Positions 50,299 to 58,681 of a stretch of 64,000 nucleotides of DNA are shown here, piece after piece. Within the stretch, counting starts at the first letter, position 1, and every line of letters starts with the position of its first letter. The stretch lies in assembly GCA_965206975.1 (NCBI GenBank), contig OZ242253.1, forward strand, positions 2,294,001 to 2,358,000. The letters are read 5' to 3'. Position numbers and translations under genes: made by a program. The notes below the pieces were generated by a model. It was not told the DNA's origin, searched no databases, and was given only the letters and a program-made list of their open reading frames with translations. This stretch comes from JAAXGI01 sp965206975. GTDB lineage: Bacteria > Gemmatimonadota > Gemmatimonadetes > Longimicrobiales > Gaopeijiaceae.

Positions 50299-51600
50299 AT
50301 GGGGCGGGACCCTTACACTGAGGTCCGGGCGCTAGGCTCGGAGGAAGGCGGCCTTGTAACCGTTTCCGGTTGGGTCGAGACGGTTCGCGCCCACGCCAAG
50401 GTCGCATTCGTACTCGTCCGGGACGGCACGGGGACCGTCCAGTGCGTCCTCGTCAAGGGGTCGGTGGCCCCGGAGGTGTGGGAGGCTGCAACTGCGCTCG
50501 CCTACGAGTCCACAGTGGAATTCACGGGGGAGGTGCGGGGGGAAGCGCGTTCTCCGGGGGGATACGAGATCGCGGTCGCGAGTCTCCGGGTCCTGAATCC
50601 GGCGGAGGCGTACCCGATCCAGCCGAAGGAGCATGGCGTCGAATTCCTCATGGACCACCGCCACCTCTGGCTCCGTTCCTCCACCCAGAGGGCGGTGCTC
50701 AGAGTCCGGGCGGAGGTGATGCAGGCGATTCAGGACTTCTTCTACCGGGAGGACTTCACCCGAATCGATACGCCGATCCTCACGGGCGCGATCGGGGAAT
50801 CGGCGGGAACGCTCTTCTCGACGGACTACTTCGGCGAGACGGCGTACTTGGCCCAGACGGGTCAACTCTACCTGGAGGCGGCGTGCCCCGCCTTCCGGAA
50901 GGTCTACTGCCTTGGCCCGACGTTCCGGGCCGAGAAGTCCAAGACTCGACGGCACCTGACGGAGTTCTGGATGGTCGAGCCCGAAGTGGCCTTCGCCGAT
51001 TCGGAGGCGAATATGCGCCTCCAGGAGAGGCTGGTGACGTACCTCGTCGAGTGGGTGCTAGGTCGCTGTGGCGAAGAGCTCGGGCTTCTTGGGCGAGACA
51101 CGTCCTGCCTCGAGGGAGTCTCGCCCGCCTTCCCGCGCCTCTCGTATACCGAGGCTGTGGAGCTCCTCCGGGCGAAGGGGAGCGAGATCGAGTGGGGGCA
51201 GGATCTCCGTGGCTCGGACGAGACCCTCATCGCGGAGGAATTTACACTCCCGGTCATGGTCCACGACTACCCGCGCGAGGCGAAGGCCTTCTACATGAAG
51301 GAGAACCCGGATGATCCGAAGACCGTACTCTGCAACGACTTGATCGCCCCCGAAGGGTACGGCGAAATCATCGGTGGCAGCCAGCGAGAAGACGATCTGG
51401 AGCGGCTCCGCGCCCGGATCGCCGCGGAAGGCCTCCCCGAGGCTTCGTACGCGTGGTATCTCGATCTACGAAGATACGGGAGCTTCGTGCACTCGGGCTT
51501 CGGCCTCGGGATCGAGCGGACAGTTGCTTGGATCACGGGCCGGCCTCACGTGCGCGAGCTCATCCCCTTCCCGAGGCTCACGAACCGGTTGTCACCGTGA
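50299..51600 (+). CDS. asnS: Asparaginyl-tRNA synthetase
   Basis: AsnRS charges tRNA-Asn. The ATG at 50299 follows GGAGCGGAAGG; the protein has 433 residues. It has an N-terminal OB anticodon-binding domain (LVTVSGWVETVRAHAKVAFVLVRDG) and a class II core: motif 1 region RAEVMQAIQDFFYREDFTRIDTPILTG, motif 2 FRAEKSKTRRHLTEFWMVEPE, and motif 3 GFGLGIERTVAWITG. The ending HVRELIPFPR favours AsnRS over the homologous AspRS. The 246-bp upstream gap shows no T-box. Its stop overlaps the next gene as GTGA. Confidence 0.94.
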   Translation: MGRDPYTEVRALGSEEGGLVTVSGWVETVRAHAKVAFVLVRDGTGTVQCVLVKGSVAPEVWEAATALAYESTVEFTGEVRGEARSPGGYEIAVASLRVLNPAEAYPIQPKEHGVEFLMDHRHLWLRSSTQRAVLRVRAEVMQAIQDFFYREDFTRIDTPILTGAIGESAGTLFSTDYFGETAYLAQTGQLYLEAACPAFRKVYCLGPTFRAEKSKTRRHLTEFWMVEPEVAFADSEANMRLQERLVTYLVEWVLGRCGEELGLLGRDTSCLEGVSPAFPRLSYTEAVELLRAKGSEIEWGQDLRGSDETLIAEEFTLPVMVHDYPREAKAFYMKENPDDPKTVLCNDLIAPEGYGEIIGGSQREDDLERLRARIAAEGLPEASYAWYLDLRRYGSFVHSGFGLGIERTVAWITGRPHVRELIPFPRLTNRLSP

Positions 51601-52634
51601 ATCGCGTCGTGCTTGACCTCGAGGACAGGAGGCCGGTCTGGGCGATGCCCGAATGGGCCGTCGAAGAGCTGGCCGCCGCGCTCCCGGAGGACTGGGAGCT
51701 CTGCGTCGCGACGAGCCCGGCCGACGGATCGGGAGATGGGGGCGGAGCTCCGAGCGCCGAGGTCTTGAGCGCCGTCGAGGGCGCGAGGATCTACATCGGG
51801 TTCGGGGTCCCTGAGGCGGTTCTCGAGGTGGGTGGGGAAACGCTCACGTGGGTGCACTCAGGGGCGGCCGGGGTGGGGAGTTCCCTCTACGATGCCATGC
51901 TGCGGAGCCGCGTCCGCTTCACGAACTCGGCGGGGATCCACGGCCCCCCGATTGCGGAGACGGTGGTGGGCATGGTGCTCTACTTCGTCCGGGGCCTCGA
52001 CCTAGCGCTCGATGCACAGATGCGGTGCGAGTGGGACGATACCCCCTTCCTGGAGGCGGATACCCCCCTCCGGGAGCTCTCGACGCTGACGGTGGGGATT
52101 CTCGGCTACGGCGGGATCGGCCGTGAGGTGGGAGCGAGGATGGCTCCCATGGCACGCCGGGTCCTCGGACTTCGCCGCTCCCGCTCCGACGATCCGGTAG
52201 ATCCGAACGGGGTCCACCTCCTCTCCGGCCCGGAGGGCCTTCGGTGCATGCTCGCCGAGAGCGACGTTCTCGTCATCGCGGCCCCGGATACGCCCGAGAC
52301 ACGGAACCTGCTGGATTGGGAGCGGATCCGCTCCCTCCCGAGGGGTGCCCTCCTAGTCAACGTGGCGCGCGGGAAGATCGTAGACGAGGGGGCGCTCCTC
52401 GCGGCGCTTCGGGACGGACACCTCCGGGGGGCCGCGCTCGATGTCTTCCCAACGGAGCCGCTCCCGGCTGACGACCCTCTTTGGACACTCCCGAACGTCC
52501 TCATCACCCCACACGTCTCCGCCGTCACCCACCGCTTCTGGCGCCGGCAGATGGACTTGATTCTCGGGAATCTCGAGTGTCTCCGCGAGGGCCGGCCCTT
52601 GAGAAACGAGGTGAACCGGGAGGCGGGCTACTAA
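51597..52634 (+). CDS. D-2-hydroxyacid dehydrogenase
   Basis: This 345-residue NAD(P)-dependent oxidoreductase starts at GTG 51597 within the asnS stop. The Rossmann loop is GILGYGGIGREVG. The catalytic triad of the family is present: Arg in NVARGKIVDEGAL, Glu in DVFPTEPLP, and His in TPHVSAVTHRF. The N-terminal substrate domain contains THE region IYIGFGVPEAVL and NSAGIHGPPIAETVVGMVL. Substrate specificity (glyoxylate, hydroxypyruvate, phosphoglycerate or another 2-oxoacid) cannot be read from sequence. There is no ACT domain, which argues against a regulated SerA. It faces mazG tail-to-tail. Confidence 0.92.
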   Translation: MNRVVLDLEDRRPVWAMPEWAVEELAAALPEDWELCVATSPADGSGDGGGAPSAEVLSAVEGARIYIGFGVPEAVLEVGGETLTWVHSGAAGVGSSLYDAMLRSRVRFTNSAGIHGPPIAETVVGMVLYFVRGLDLALDAQMRCEWDDTPFLEADTPLRELSTLTVGILGYGGIGREVGARMAPMARRVLGLRRSRSDDPVDPNGVHLLSGPEGLRCMLAESDVLVIAAPDTPETRNLLDWERIRSLPRGALLVNVARGKIVDEGALLAALRDGHLRGAALDVFPTEPLPADDPLWTLPNVLITPHVSAVTHRFWRRQMDLILGNLECLREGRPLRNEVNREAGY

Positions 52635-52636
52635 GC

Positions 52637-53473
52637 TCAGGGGGGATCCGCCCCCCCCTCCGGTTCGGCCTCCTTGATCTCCTCCCAGAGCCCGTCGAGC
52701 TCCTCCAGCGCGGCGCCCGGGAGGGGTACTCCACGCGCCTCTGCGAGCGCCTCCAGCCTTCGGAAGCGCGCCTCGAACTTCGCGTTCGCCCGGACGAGGA
52801 CAGAGGCGGCGTGGCTCCCCGCGAGCCGGCACAGATTCACCACGGAGAAGAGGAGGTCGCCCATCTCCTCCTCGAGCCTCTCAGGCGAAGCCTCCCCGAG
52901 CGCTACTTCCACCTCCCCTAGCTCTTCGCGGAGCTTCTCGAGGGCGCCCCCCGGTTCCTCCCAGTCGAACCCGACGGCGGAGACGCGCTCCTGGATCCGG
53001 TGGGCTCGAAGGAGGGGGTCGAGCCCGGCGGTGAGATCCTCGAGTACGCCGCCCTCTCGCTCCCCGGCCTTGATCGCTTCCCACGAAACGGACGACTCCC
53101 CACCGAAGAGGCCGGGATGGCGCCTCACCATCTTCTCTTCGAGTGCGGCCACGACATCCTCCGCTGTGCACGTCCCCGCTTCCTCGGCTACTACGATCTG
53201 GAAGGCCACGTTTAGGAGGAGGTCGCCGAGCTCTCCCCGGAGAGCGTCCGGATCATCCCCATGGATCGCATCCACCGTCTCCCGGACCTCTTCTAGGAGA
53301 TAGGGGACGAGGGAGCGGGCCGTCTGCCGCCGGTCCCACTCGCACTCTTCCCGGAGGAATCTGACGAGGACGAGGGCCCGGTCGAGTACGGCGCTCCCCG
53401 ACTGGAAGAGCCCCCGTGGCCCGAGGGCGGGAGCCTCGCCTTTGCCCTGTCCGTCGTCGGGAGCTACGCGCAT
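52637..53473 (-). CDS. mazG: Nucleoside triphosphate pyrophosphohydrolase MazG
   Basis: MazG hydrolyses NTPs and dNTPs to the monophosphate and PPi and limits aberrant nucleotides and alarmones. The ATG at 53473 (GGGAG 6 nt upstream) gives 278 residues. An upstream in-frame ATG at 53551 also has a GGAG site and would add a 26-residue basic stretch that does not look family-like. Two MazG domains are visible: one with the metal-binding pattern LLEEVRETVDAI...ELGDLLLNVAFQ, the second with LREELGEVEVAL...EEMGDLLFSVVNLCR. The gene diverges from alr. Confidence 0.92.
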   Translation of the reverse strand: MRVAPDDGQGKGEAPALGPRGLFQSGSAVLDRALVLVRFLREECEWDRRQTARSLVPYLLEEVRETVDAIHGDDPDALRGELGDLLLNVAFQIVVAEEAGTCTAEDVVAALEEKMVRRHPGLFGGESSVSWEAIKAGEREGGVLEDLTAGLDPLLRAHRIQERVSAVGFDWEEPGGALEKLREELGEVEVALGEASPERLEEEMGDLLFSVVNLCRLAGSHAASVLVRANAKFEARFRRLEALAEARGVPLPGAALEELDGLWEEIKEAEPEGGADPP

Positions 53474-53563
53474 CGGGGTCTCCCGGATGAAGGGACAGGG
53501 CCGGCGGGCCGCACCCCTACGTGTGCTTGCTCGGAAGGTGGTTTCTCGCATCTTTCTCCGACC

Positions 53564-54694
53564 ATGTCAACCGACCCCCGGGCACGAGCGTGGGTGGAGA
53601 TTCGTTCGTCCGCCCTGAGAAGGAACTACGAGCGCATTCGCGAATTCGTGGGCCCCGGGCCCGGGATCCTTCCGGTGATAAAGTCGAACGGCTACGGCCT
53701 CGGGATGGCGCGCGTCGTAGAGGCGTTCGAGCCGTTCGAGCCGTGGGGCTACGGGATCGAGACCGTCGAAGAGGGAAGGACGCTCAGGTTGCTCGGGATC
53801 GACCGTCCAGCGCTTGTCATGGCGCCGATCCCACCCCTCGAAGTCGATGCGGCCGTGGCCGCGGGGCTCAGGCTTAGCATCTCCTCGGTCGAGGCGCTCG
53901 AGCGCGTGGCCCGGGCGGCCCGGGAGGCGGGCTCTTCCTCGCGCATCCACGTCGAGATCGACACCGGGATGGGCCGCGCCGGCTTCGATTGGCGGCACGC
54001 GGCCGACTGGGGTGCCGCGCTCCACTCGATCGCGGGCGGGGACGTCGAGTGGGAGGGCGTCTACACGCACTTCTATTCCGCAGCGGACTTCGGCTCCCGC
54101 GCGATCTTCGAGCAGGTCGACCGCTTCCGGGCCGCCCTCGACGCGCTTGAGCCCCTCGGGTCCGGCCGCTGGACCGAGCACCTGTGCAACTCGTCCGGAA
54201 TCATCCGGAGCCCGGAGCTCGCCGCCGATCTCGTCCGGCCCGGAATCTTCCTCTATGGGGGGAGGAGCTGGCCGGGGGTCCCGGATCCGGATCCCGTGGT
54301 GGCGGTCCGCTCCCGAATCGTTCTCGTCCGCGACGTTCCGACGGGGACGACGCTCGGTTACGGCGCGACGTACACGTCCTCGAAGCGCGAGCGATGGGCG
54401 ACGCTCGGCATCGGCTACGGGGACGGGATACCGAGAGCGCTCGGGAGCGGGGGCGCCGTGATCCTCGGCGGCCGCAGAGTCCCCATCATCGGGCGGATCT
54501 CTATGGGCATGATCGTGGTAGACATCACCGGCGTTCCCGAGTCTTCCGCGCGGGTGGGGGAGGAAGTCACGATCGTGGGGGAGGATGCGGGGGAGCGAAT
54601 CACGCTCGAGGAGGTCGCTCGCATCTCGGGAAGCATCACCCATGAGATACTCACTCGCCTTTCCCCCCGCCTCCCGCGGGTCTGGCTTCCGTGA
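53564..54694 (+). CDS. alr: Alanine racemase
   Basis: This PLP enzyme supplies D-alanine for the MurF substrate D-Ala-D-Ala. The 376-residue sequence has the PLP lysine K40 in PVIKSNGYGLG (commonly xVKANAYGHG), the barrel segment HVEIDTGMGRAGFD, RPGIFLYGG, the catalytic-Tyr region LGYGATYTSSKRERWATLGIGYGDGIPR in the C-terminal beta domain, and IIGRISMGMIVVDIT. Ser-Asn replacing Ala-Asn beside the lysine is a mild divergence. No good ribosome site is seen upstream of the ATG at 53564. Confidence 0.94.
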   Translation: MSTDPRARAWVEIRSSALRRNYERIREFVGPGPGILPVIKSNGYGLGMARVVEAFEPFEPWGYGIETVEEGRTLRLLGIDRPALVMAPIPPLEVDAAVAAGLRLSISSVEALERVARAAREAGSSSRIHVEIDTGMGRAGFDWRHAADWGAALHSIAGGDVEWEGVYTHFYSAADFGSRAIFEQVDRFRAALDALEPLGSGRWTEHLCNSSGIIRSPELAADLVRPGIFLYGGRSWPGVPDPDPVVAVRSRIVLVRDVPTGTTLGYGATYTSSKRERWATLGIGYGDGIPRALGSGGAVILGGRRVPIIGRISMGMIVVDITGVPESSARVGEEVTIVGEDAGERITLEEVARISGSITHEILTRLSPRLPRVWLP

Positions 54695-54768
54695 GTGGCA
54701 GAACGAGTGAGGGCTCCGGACGGGCGACTCAGGTCGCAAAGCGAACGAGGGACTGGGAGCTCTTCTTG

Positions 54769-56079
54769 ATGCCACGTCGGGTGCAGGCGCGCGCGCTCCT
54801 CCTTCTCGTGACCGCTTCAGGGTGCACGGACCTCGTTCCGACGGTCGTGGGTGGAGACCGCATCCCGATCCGGACGGAGACGGTCGAGCTGCGCCTTCCC
54901 TTCTCCGCCTTCGCCTCCGGCTTGAGAACGCATGCAGGCTTCGGCTCCGCGTCCGAGCTTGCGGTGCCGATCGTCGCGAACCAGTGGGCCGGGGAGCTCG
55001 ACGCCCACCTCCTCATTCAATTCGGAGAGCTTCCCCGCACGATCTCCGTCCTTCCGTCTGGCGCGACCTCCGGCGCTCAGACCGACTCGACCTTCCAGGC
55101 GGTTCGGGGCGAGGTGGTGCTGAGGTGGGACACAACGGCCGTGGCGGTAACCTCGTCCTTCCGTCTCGAGGCGGAGGCGATCCTGACCGACTGGGATCCC
55201 AGGACGGCGACGTGGGAGCTCGCCGCCGACACCCTCGGCGGCTCGAGCCCTTGGCCCGAGCCCGGAGGCGGGCCGGCACGCACGCTCGGCTCCTTCAACT
55301 GGGCACCCGCCGTGACGGACACGGTCACCGTGCCCCTCGACTCAGCGACCGTCGCCGAGTGGACCGACCCGGAGCGGCGGGAGCGGGGCCTCCGGGTCCG
55401 GACGACGACGGAGGGGTCGCGCCTGAACCTGGCCGGCGCCGTCCTTCGGGTCCGCGTCCGCTCCGACGTGAATCCCGACACGGTCGTGGTGGTCGACATC
55501 ACCGACGGGATCTCGACCTTCGTTTACACGCCGGACCCCGAAGCCACTCCCGGCGCCCTCCGGATCGGGGGCGTTCCAGCGGAGCGGGCCACCTTCCGGT
55601 TGGCGCTTCCCGAGGCGGTGGATCCGGGTCCGGAGGAGTGCGCGCGCATCGAGTGCCCGGTCCCGATCGAGGCCTCCGGGATCCTCTACGCAGCGCTCGC
55701 GCTGCACACCCATCCGCCCCCCTCGCCCGCCTTCGCGCCGCTGGACAGCGCCTCCGTGGAGCTGAGGCCCGTCCTCAGCCCCGGCAGGCTTCCCCGCTCT
55801 CCCGTCGCGCCCCCCGTACACGAGGTGCTCGAGGCGATCCCCCCGGAGTACTTCAGCGCCGGCGGCGGGTCGGTCTACGAGATCCCGATGACTGGTTTCC
55901 TGAGAGCCGTCGTCGCGTCGGGAGTCTCCACCGAAGACGATGAAGCGGGCACCGTCGCCCTCCTCGTGGCCCCGGAACCGCAGAGTCTTGAGGTCTTGTC
56001 CTTCTACGCGCCGGGGTCGGAGTTCGAACCCTTCCTGCGGATGATCCTGAACGTCGCCGGCGGAGTGGTCCTCCCATGA
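54769..56079 (+). CDS. Lipoprotein of unknown function, partner of the downstream barrel
   Basis: The ATG at 54769 (GGGAGC 8 nt upstream) yields 436 residues with a compact lipoprotein signal ending ASGC, Cys19. A GTG at 54691 overlapping the alr stop would add 26 residues before the signal and is less likely. The mature protein is beta-rich with stretches such as ELDAHLLIQFGELPRTISVLP, RGEVVLRWDTTAV and GLRVRTTTEGSRLNLAGAVLRVRVR, reminiscent of DNRLRE-type beta-sandwich modules. One CARIEC pair could form a disulfide. It overlaps the barrel gene by 4 bp (ATGA), so the two are probably made together. Function is unknown. Confidence 0.78.
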   Translation: MPRRVQARALLLLVTASGCTDLVPTVVGGDRIPIRTETVELRLPFSAFASGLRTHAGFGSASELAVPIVANQWAGELDAHLLIQFGELPRTISVLPSGATSGAQTDSTFQAVRGEVVLRWDTTAVAVTSSFRLEAEAILTDWDPRTATWELAADTLGGSSPWPEPGGGPARTLGSFNWAPAVTDTVTVPLDSATVAEWTDPERRERGLRVRTTTEGSRLNLAGAVLRVRVRSDVNPDTVVVVDITDGISTFVYTPDPEATPGALRIGGVPAERATFRLALPEAVDPGPEECARIECPVPIEASGILYAALALHTHPPPSPAFAPLDSASVELRPVLSPGRLPRSPVAPPVHEVLEAIPPEYFSAGGGSVYEIPMTGFLRAVVASGVSTEDDEAGTVALLVAPEPQSLEVLSFYAPGSEFEPFLRMILNVAGGVVLP

Positions 56080-57278
56080 GGAGGATCTTCGTGGGAGGGG
56101 CGCGGAGGCGCTCGCTCGCGGGCGTATCGACGGCGCTCCTTGGACTCGCCGTCGTGCAGGGCTTCCCGGTGTCCGCGCTCGGGCAGTCCCTCCTCGCGGC
56201 CGAGGGGCTCGGCCTCCTCGTGGAGCCGCTCGACGCCCGCGCCCGCTCGCTCGGCTCGATCGGGGTCGGGCTCACGGGGTCGCACCTCCTCGGTCGCGAT
56301 CCGACCGCAAGCGCTCAGACAGCTTTCTCGACGGCGACCGTCACCTTCCAGACCTCGAGCACGGCGCTGACCGATGGGGGCACGGCCCGGCATACCCGGT
56401 TCCCGACGATCTCCGCCTCGTATCCCTACGCCGGGAGTGTCTTCTCGATTTACCTGGGGAGCTTCCTAGATCAGGATTTCGAGATCCGCTCCGAGGAGAC
56501 GCTCCAGCTCCGTGGAGAGTCCATCGGTGCCCTGAATCGCTTCACCTCGACGGGGAGCATCGGTCGCGCATCGCTCGGCTGGTCGCGGTCGGTGCGGGAA
56601 GTCTTTGCGGTCGGGATCACGGTGGGGAGCTACGTGGGGACGACGGAGCGGCGCTTCTCCCTCCTGCTCGACACGGAGGACGTGGGGATCGGAGTCGAGC
56701 CCTATGAGATCGGGAGCCGGCTCAAGGCCTCGGGGCTCGTGGTTGGGGCGGGGGCGAGCTGGAACCCCAACACACTCGTTCGGGTGAGCGGTGTGCTATC
56801 CTGGTCCGACGAACTCGTCCTCGCCCCGGCGGCCGACGAGCTCTCCGAGAGGGGCATCTACCGGATCCCCCTGGAGCTCCGCCTCGGCGGCACGGCGAAT
56901 CTCGCGCCCGGGTTCTCTATCCACGGTGGGGTGAGCCATGCGGACTGGTCGGATGCAGGAGCGGATCTCCGCGCCGGGGGGAGTCGGGAGGCCGCGTGGA
57001 GCTTCGGGGGCGGGCTGGAGTGGGCCGGCCTTTCTTTCCTCGGGAGGCCGATCCCACTTCGGTTCGGCGCGCGGCAGCGGGCGCTCCCCTTCGATTCGGG
57101 CGGCGCCCCTGCCTCGGAGTTCGTCCTGACCGGCGGGTTCGGGGTGAACCTCGTGGACGCGGAGGATCAGCCCTTGGCCAGATTCGAGCTCGGATACGAG
57201 AGGGGGAGCCGAACGGCAGGCCCGATCGACGAAGACGTATCCCTCCTCGCGGTCACCGTCCGTGTCTCGAGCGGCTGA
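56076..57278 (+). CDS. Predicted outer-membrane beta-barrel protein of unknown function
   Basis: This 400-residue protein has a signal peptide (about 1-37, ALG-Q). Alternating polar/hydrophobic strands fill the rest, many ending in aromatic residues (VFSIYLGSFLDQDFEI, RASLGWSRSVREVFAVGITVGSYVG, GFGVNLVDAEDQPLARFELGYERG), as expected for a barrel of about 14 strands. The opening (LVEPLDARARSLGSIGVGLTG, GRDPTASAQTAF) resembles PorV/FadL-like outer-membrane proteins seen in Gemmatimonadota and Bacteroidota. Its start overlaps the lipoprotein gene, which suggests a barrel-lipoprotein complex. No transported substrate can be proposed. Confidence 0.78.
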   Translation: MRRIFVGGARRRSLAGVSTALLGLAVVQGFPVSALGQSLLAAEGLGLLVEPLDARARSLGSIGVGLTGSHLLGRDPTASAQTAFSTATVTFQTSSTALTDGGTARHTRFPTISASYPYAGSVFSIYLGSFLDQDFEIRSEETLQLRGESIGALNRFTSTGSIGRASLGWSRSVREVFAVGITVGSYVGTTERRFSLLLDTEDVGIGVEPYEIGSRLKASGLVVGAGASWNPNTLVRVSGVLSWSDELVLAPAADELSERGIYRIPLELRLGGTANLAPGFSIHGGVSHADWSDAGADLRAGGSREAAWSFGGGLEWAGLSFLGRPIPLRFGARQRALPFDSGGAPASEFVLTGGFGVNLVDAEDQPLARFELGYERGSRTAGPIDEDVSLLAVTVRVSSG

Positions 57279-58677
57279 GAGCTGCTCCGTCCACGCCCCT
57301 CGGGTGCGGACGGAGCCGGTGCTCCGGGTCGCATTTCGCACCTTCGGATGCAAGGCGAATCAGTACGACACTGAGCGGATGAGGCAGGAGATCGAGGCGC
57401 GGGGAGGCCGGACGGTGCCAGCGTCCGGACCTGCAGATCTCCTCGTCGTCAACACGTGCACCGTCACGAACCAGGCGGATGCGGAGGCCAGGCGCTATAT
57501 CCGGCGGATCCGGCGGAGGAACCCCGGCGCCTCCATCCTCGTCGCCGGCTGCTCCGCAGCGCTTCACAGCGCCGAGTACGAGTCGATGCCGGAGGTGGCG
57601 GGTGTCGTCCGCGGACACGATCCGGCCGCAGTGGCGAGTGCGGCGGGCCGGCTCCGCTCCCCCCTTGTCCAACTCGGTCTTCGGGGCGCGCTCGAGCGGA
57701 TGGACCAGGAGCCGGTCGGCGCCGAGGTCCTCCTGAGGCGGGAGGGCGCGACGCGGGGATGGCTCAAGATCCAGGATGGTTGCGACCGGCGGTGTTCCTT
57801 CTGTGCGACTCGTCTCGCCCGAGGCAGGAGCCGCTCCCGGCCCGCGAACGAGGTCGTCGCCGAGGCGCGTGCCCTCGCCCGTACGCACCCGGAGCTCGTG
57901 ATCACGGGTGTCCATATCGGCCACTACGGGCGGGACCTGGAAGCCGCCGACTCCCTCTCGATCCTCGTGGCCCGCCTCCTCGAGGATGTTCCGGGGGTGC
58001 GCTTCCGCCTCGGAAGCATCGAGGCGACGGAGGTGGACGATCTCCTCTTGACGCTCCTCGAGTCCTCGGGGGGACGCCTGGCCCCGCACCTCCACATGCC
58101 GCTTCAGAGCGGGGCCGATCCGGTGCTTCGAAGGATGCGCCGATGGCACACGAGAGAGGCGTATCGGGCCCGGGCGATGGCGATCGCCGAACGGGTTCCG
58201 GTGCTCGGGCTCGGCGCCGACATCATCACCGGATTCCCGGGGGAGATGGAGGCCGACCACGAGGCGACGCGCGCGCTCGTCGAGGAGCTTCCGTACACGT
58301 ATCTCCACGTCTTCCCCTTCTCCCCTCGGCAGGGCACCCCTGCCGCCGATCCGGCGTCCGGGCCGCGGGTCCCGGAGCGAGTCGCGGGGGAGAGGGGGCG
58401 CGAACTTCGTTCGCTTGCCGAGCAGAAGGGACGGGCCTATCGCCTGGCGCGTGCGGGTTCGATTGCCCGAGTGGTCCTCGAGGGAGGGAAGGGAACGGCG
58501 CTCACGGGGGACTACCTCCGGGTCCCGCTCCTCCCCCGCTCGTCTGCCGCGCTCCAGGGCGGTCCCGGCGCGGCGACGGCGCGGGTCCCCGCCGAACGCG
58601 TCCTGCGGGAGGGACGGCTTCTCAAGGTCGACGGCGATCTCGCTATTGATCTGAGCGGACCGGCCCGATTCAATTAG
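57262..58677 (+). CDS. mtaB: tRNA t6A37 methylthiotransferase MtaB
   Basis: MtaB converts t6A to ms2t6A at position 37 of ANN-decoding tRNAs by radical-SAM chemistry. Up to 471 residues. The three N-terminal cluster cysteines are in FGCKANQYD, NTCTVTN and AGCSA; the radical-SAM motif is CDRRCSFC within KIQDGCDRRCSFC. HMPLQSGADPVLRRMRR and ADIITGFPGE follow, with a C-terminal TRAM-like tail. KANQYDTE separates it from MiaB. The true start may be GTG 57262, which overlaps the previous gene by 17 bp, or an internal GTG (57304 or 57319) closer to the usual N-terminus. Confidence 0.93.
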   Translation: MSRAAESCSVHAPRVRTEPVLRVAFRTFGCKANQYDTERMRQEIEARGGRTVPASGPADLLVVNTCTVTNQADAEARRYIRRIRRRNPGASILVAGCSAALHSAEYESMPEVAGVVRGHDPAAVASAAGRLRSPLVQLGLRGALERMDQEPVGAEVLLRREGATRGWLKIQDGCDRRCSFCATRLARGRSRSRPANEVVAEARALARTHPELVITGVHIGHYGRDLEAADSLSILVARLLEDVPGVRFRLGSIEATEVDDLLLTLLESSGGRLAPHLHMPLQSGADPVLRRMRRWHTREAYRARAMAIAERVPVLGLGADIITGFPGEMEADHEATRALVEELPYTYLHVFPFSPRQGTPAADPASGPRVPERVAGERGRELRSLAEQKGRAYRLARAGSIARVVLEGGKGTALTGDYLRVPLLPRSSAALQGGPGAATARVPAERVLREGRLLKVDGDLAIDLSGPARFN

Positions 58678-58681
58678 GGCT

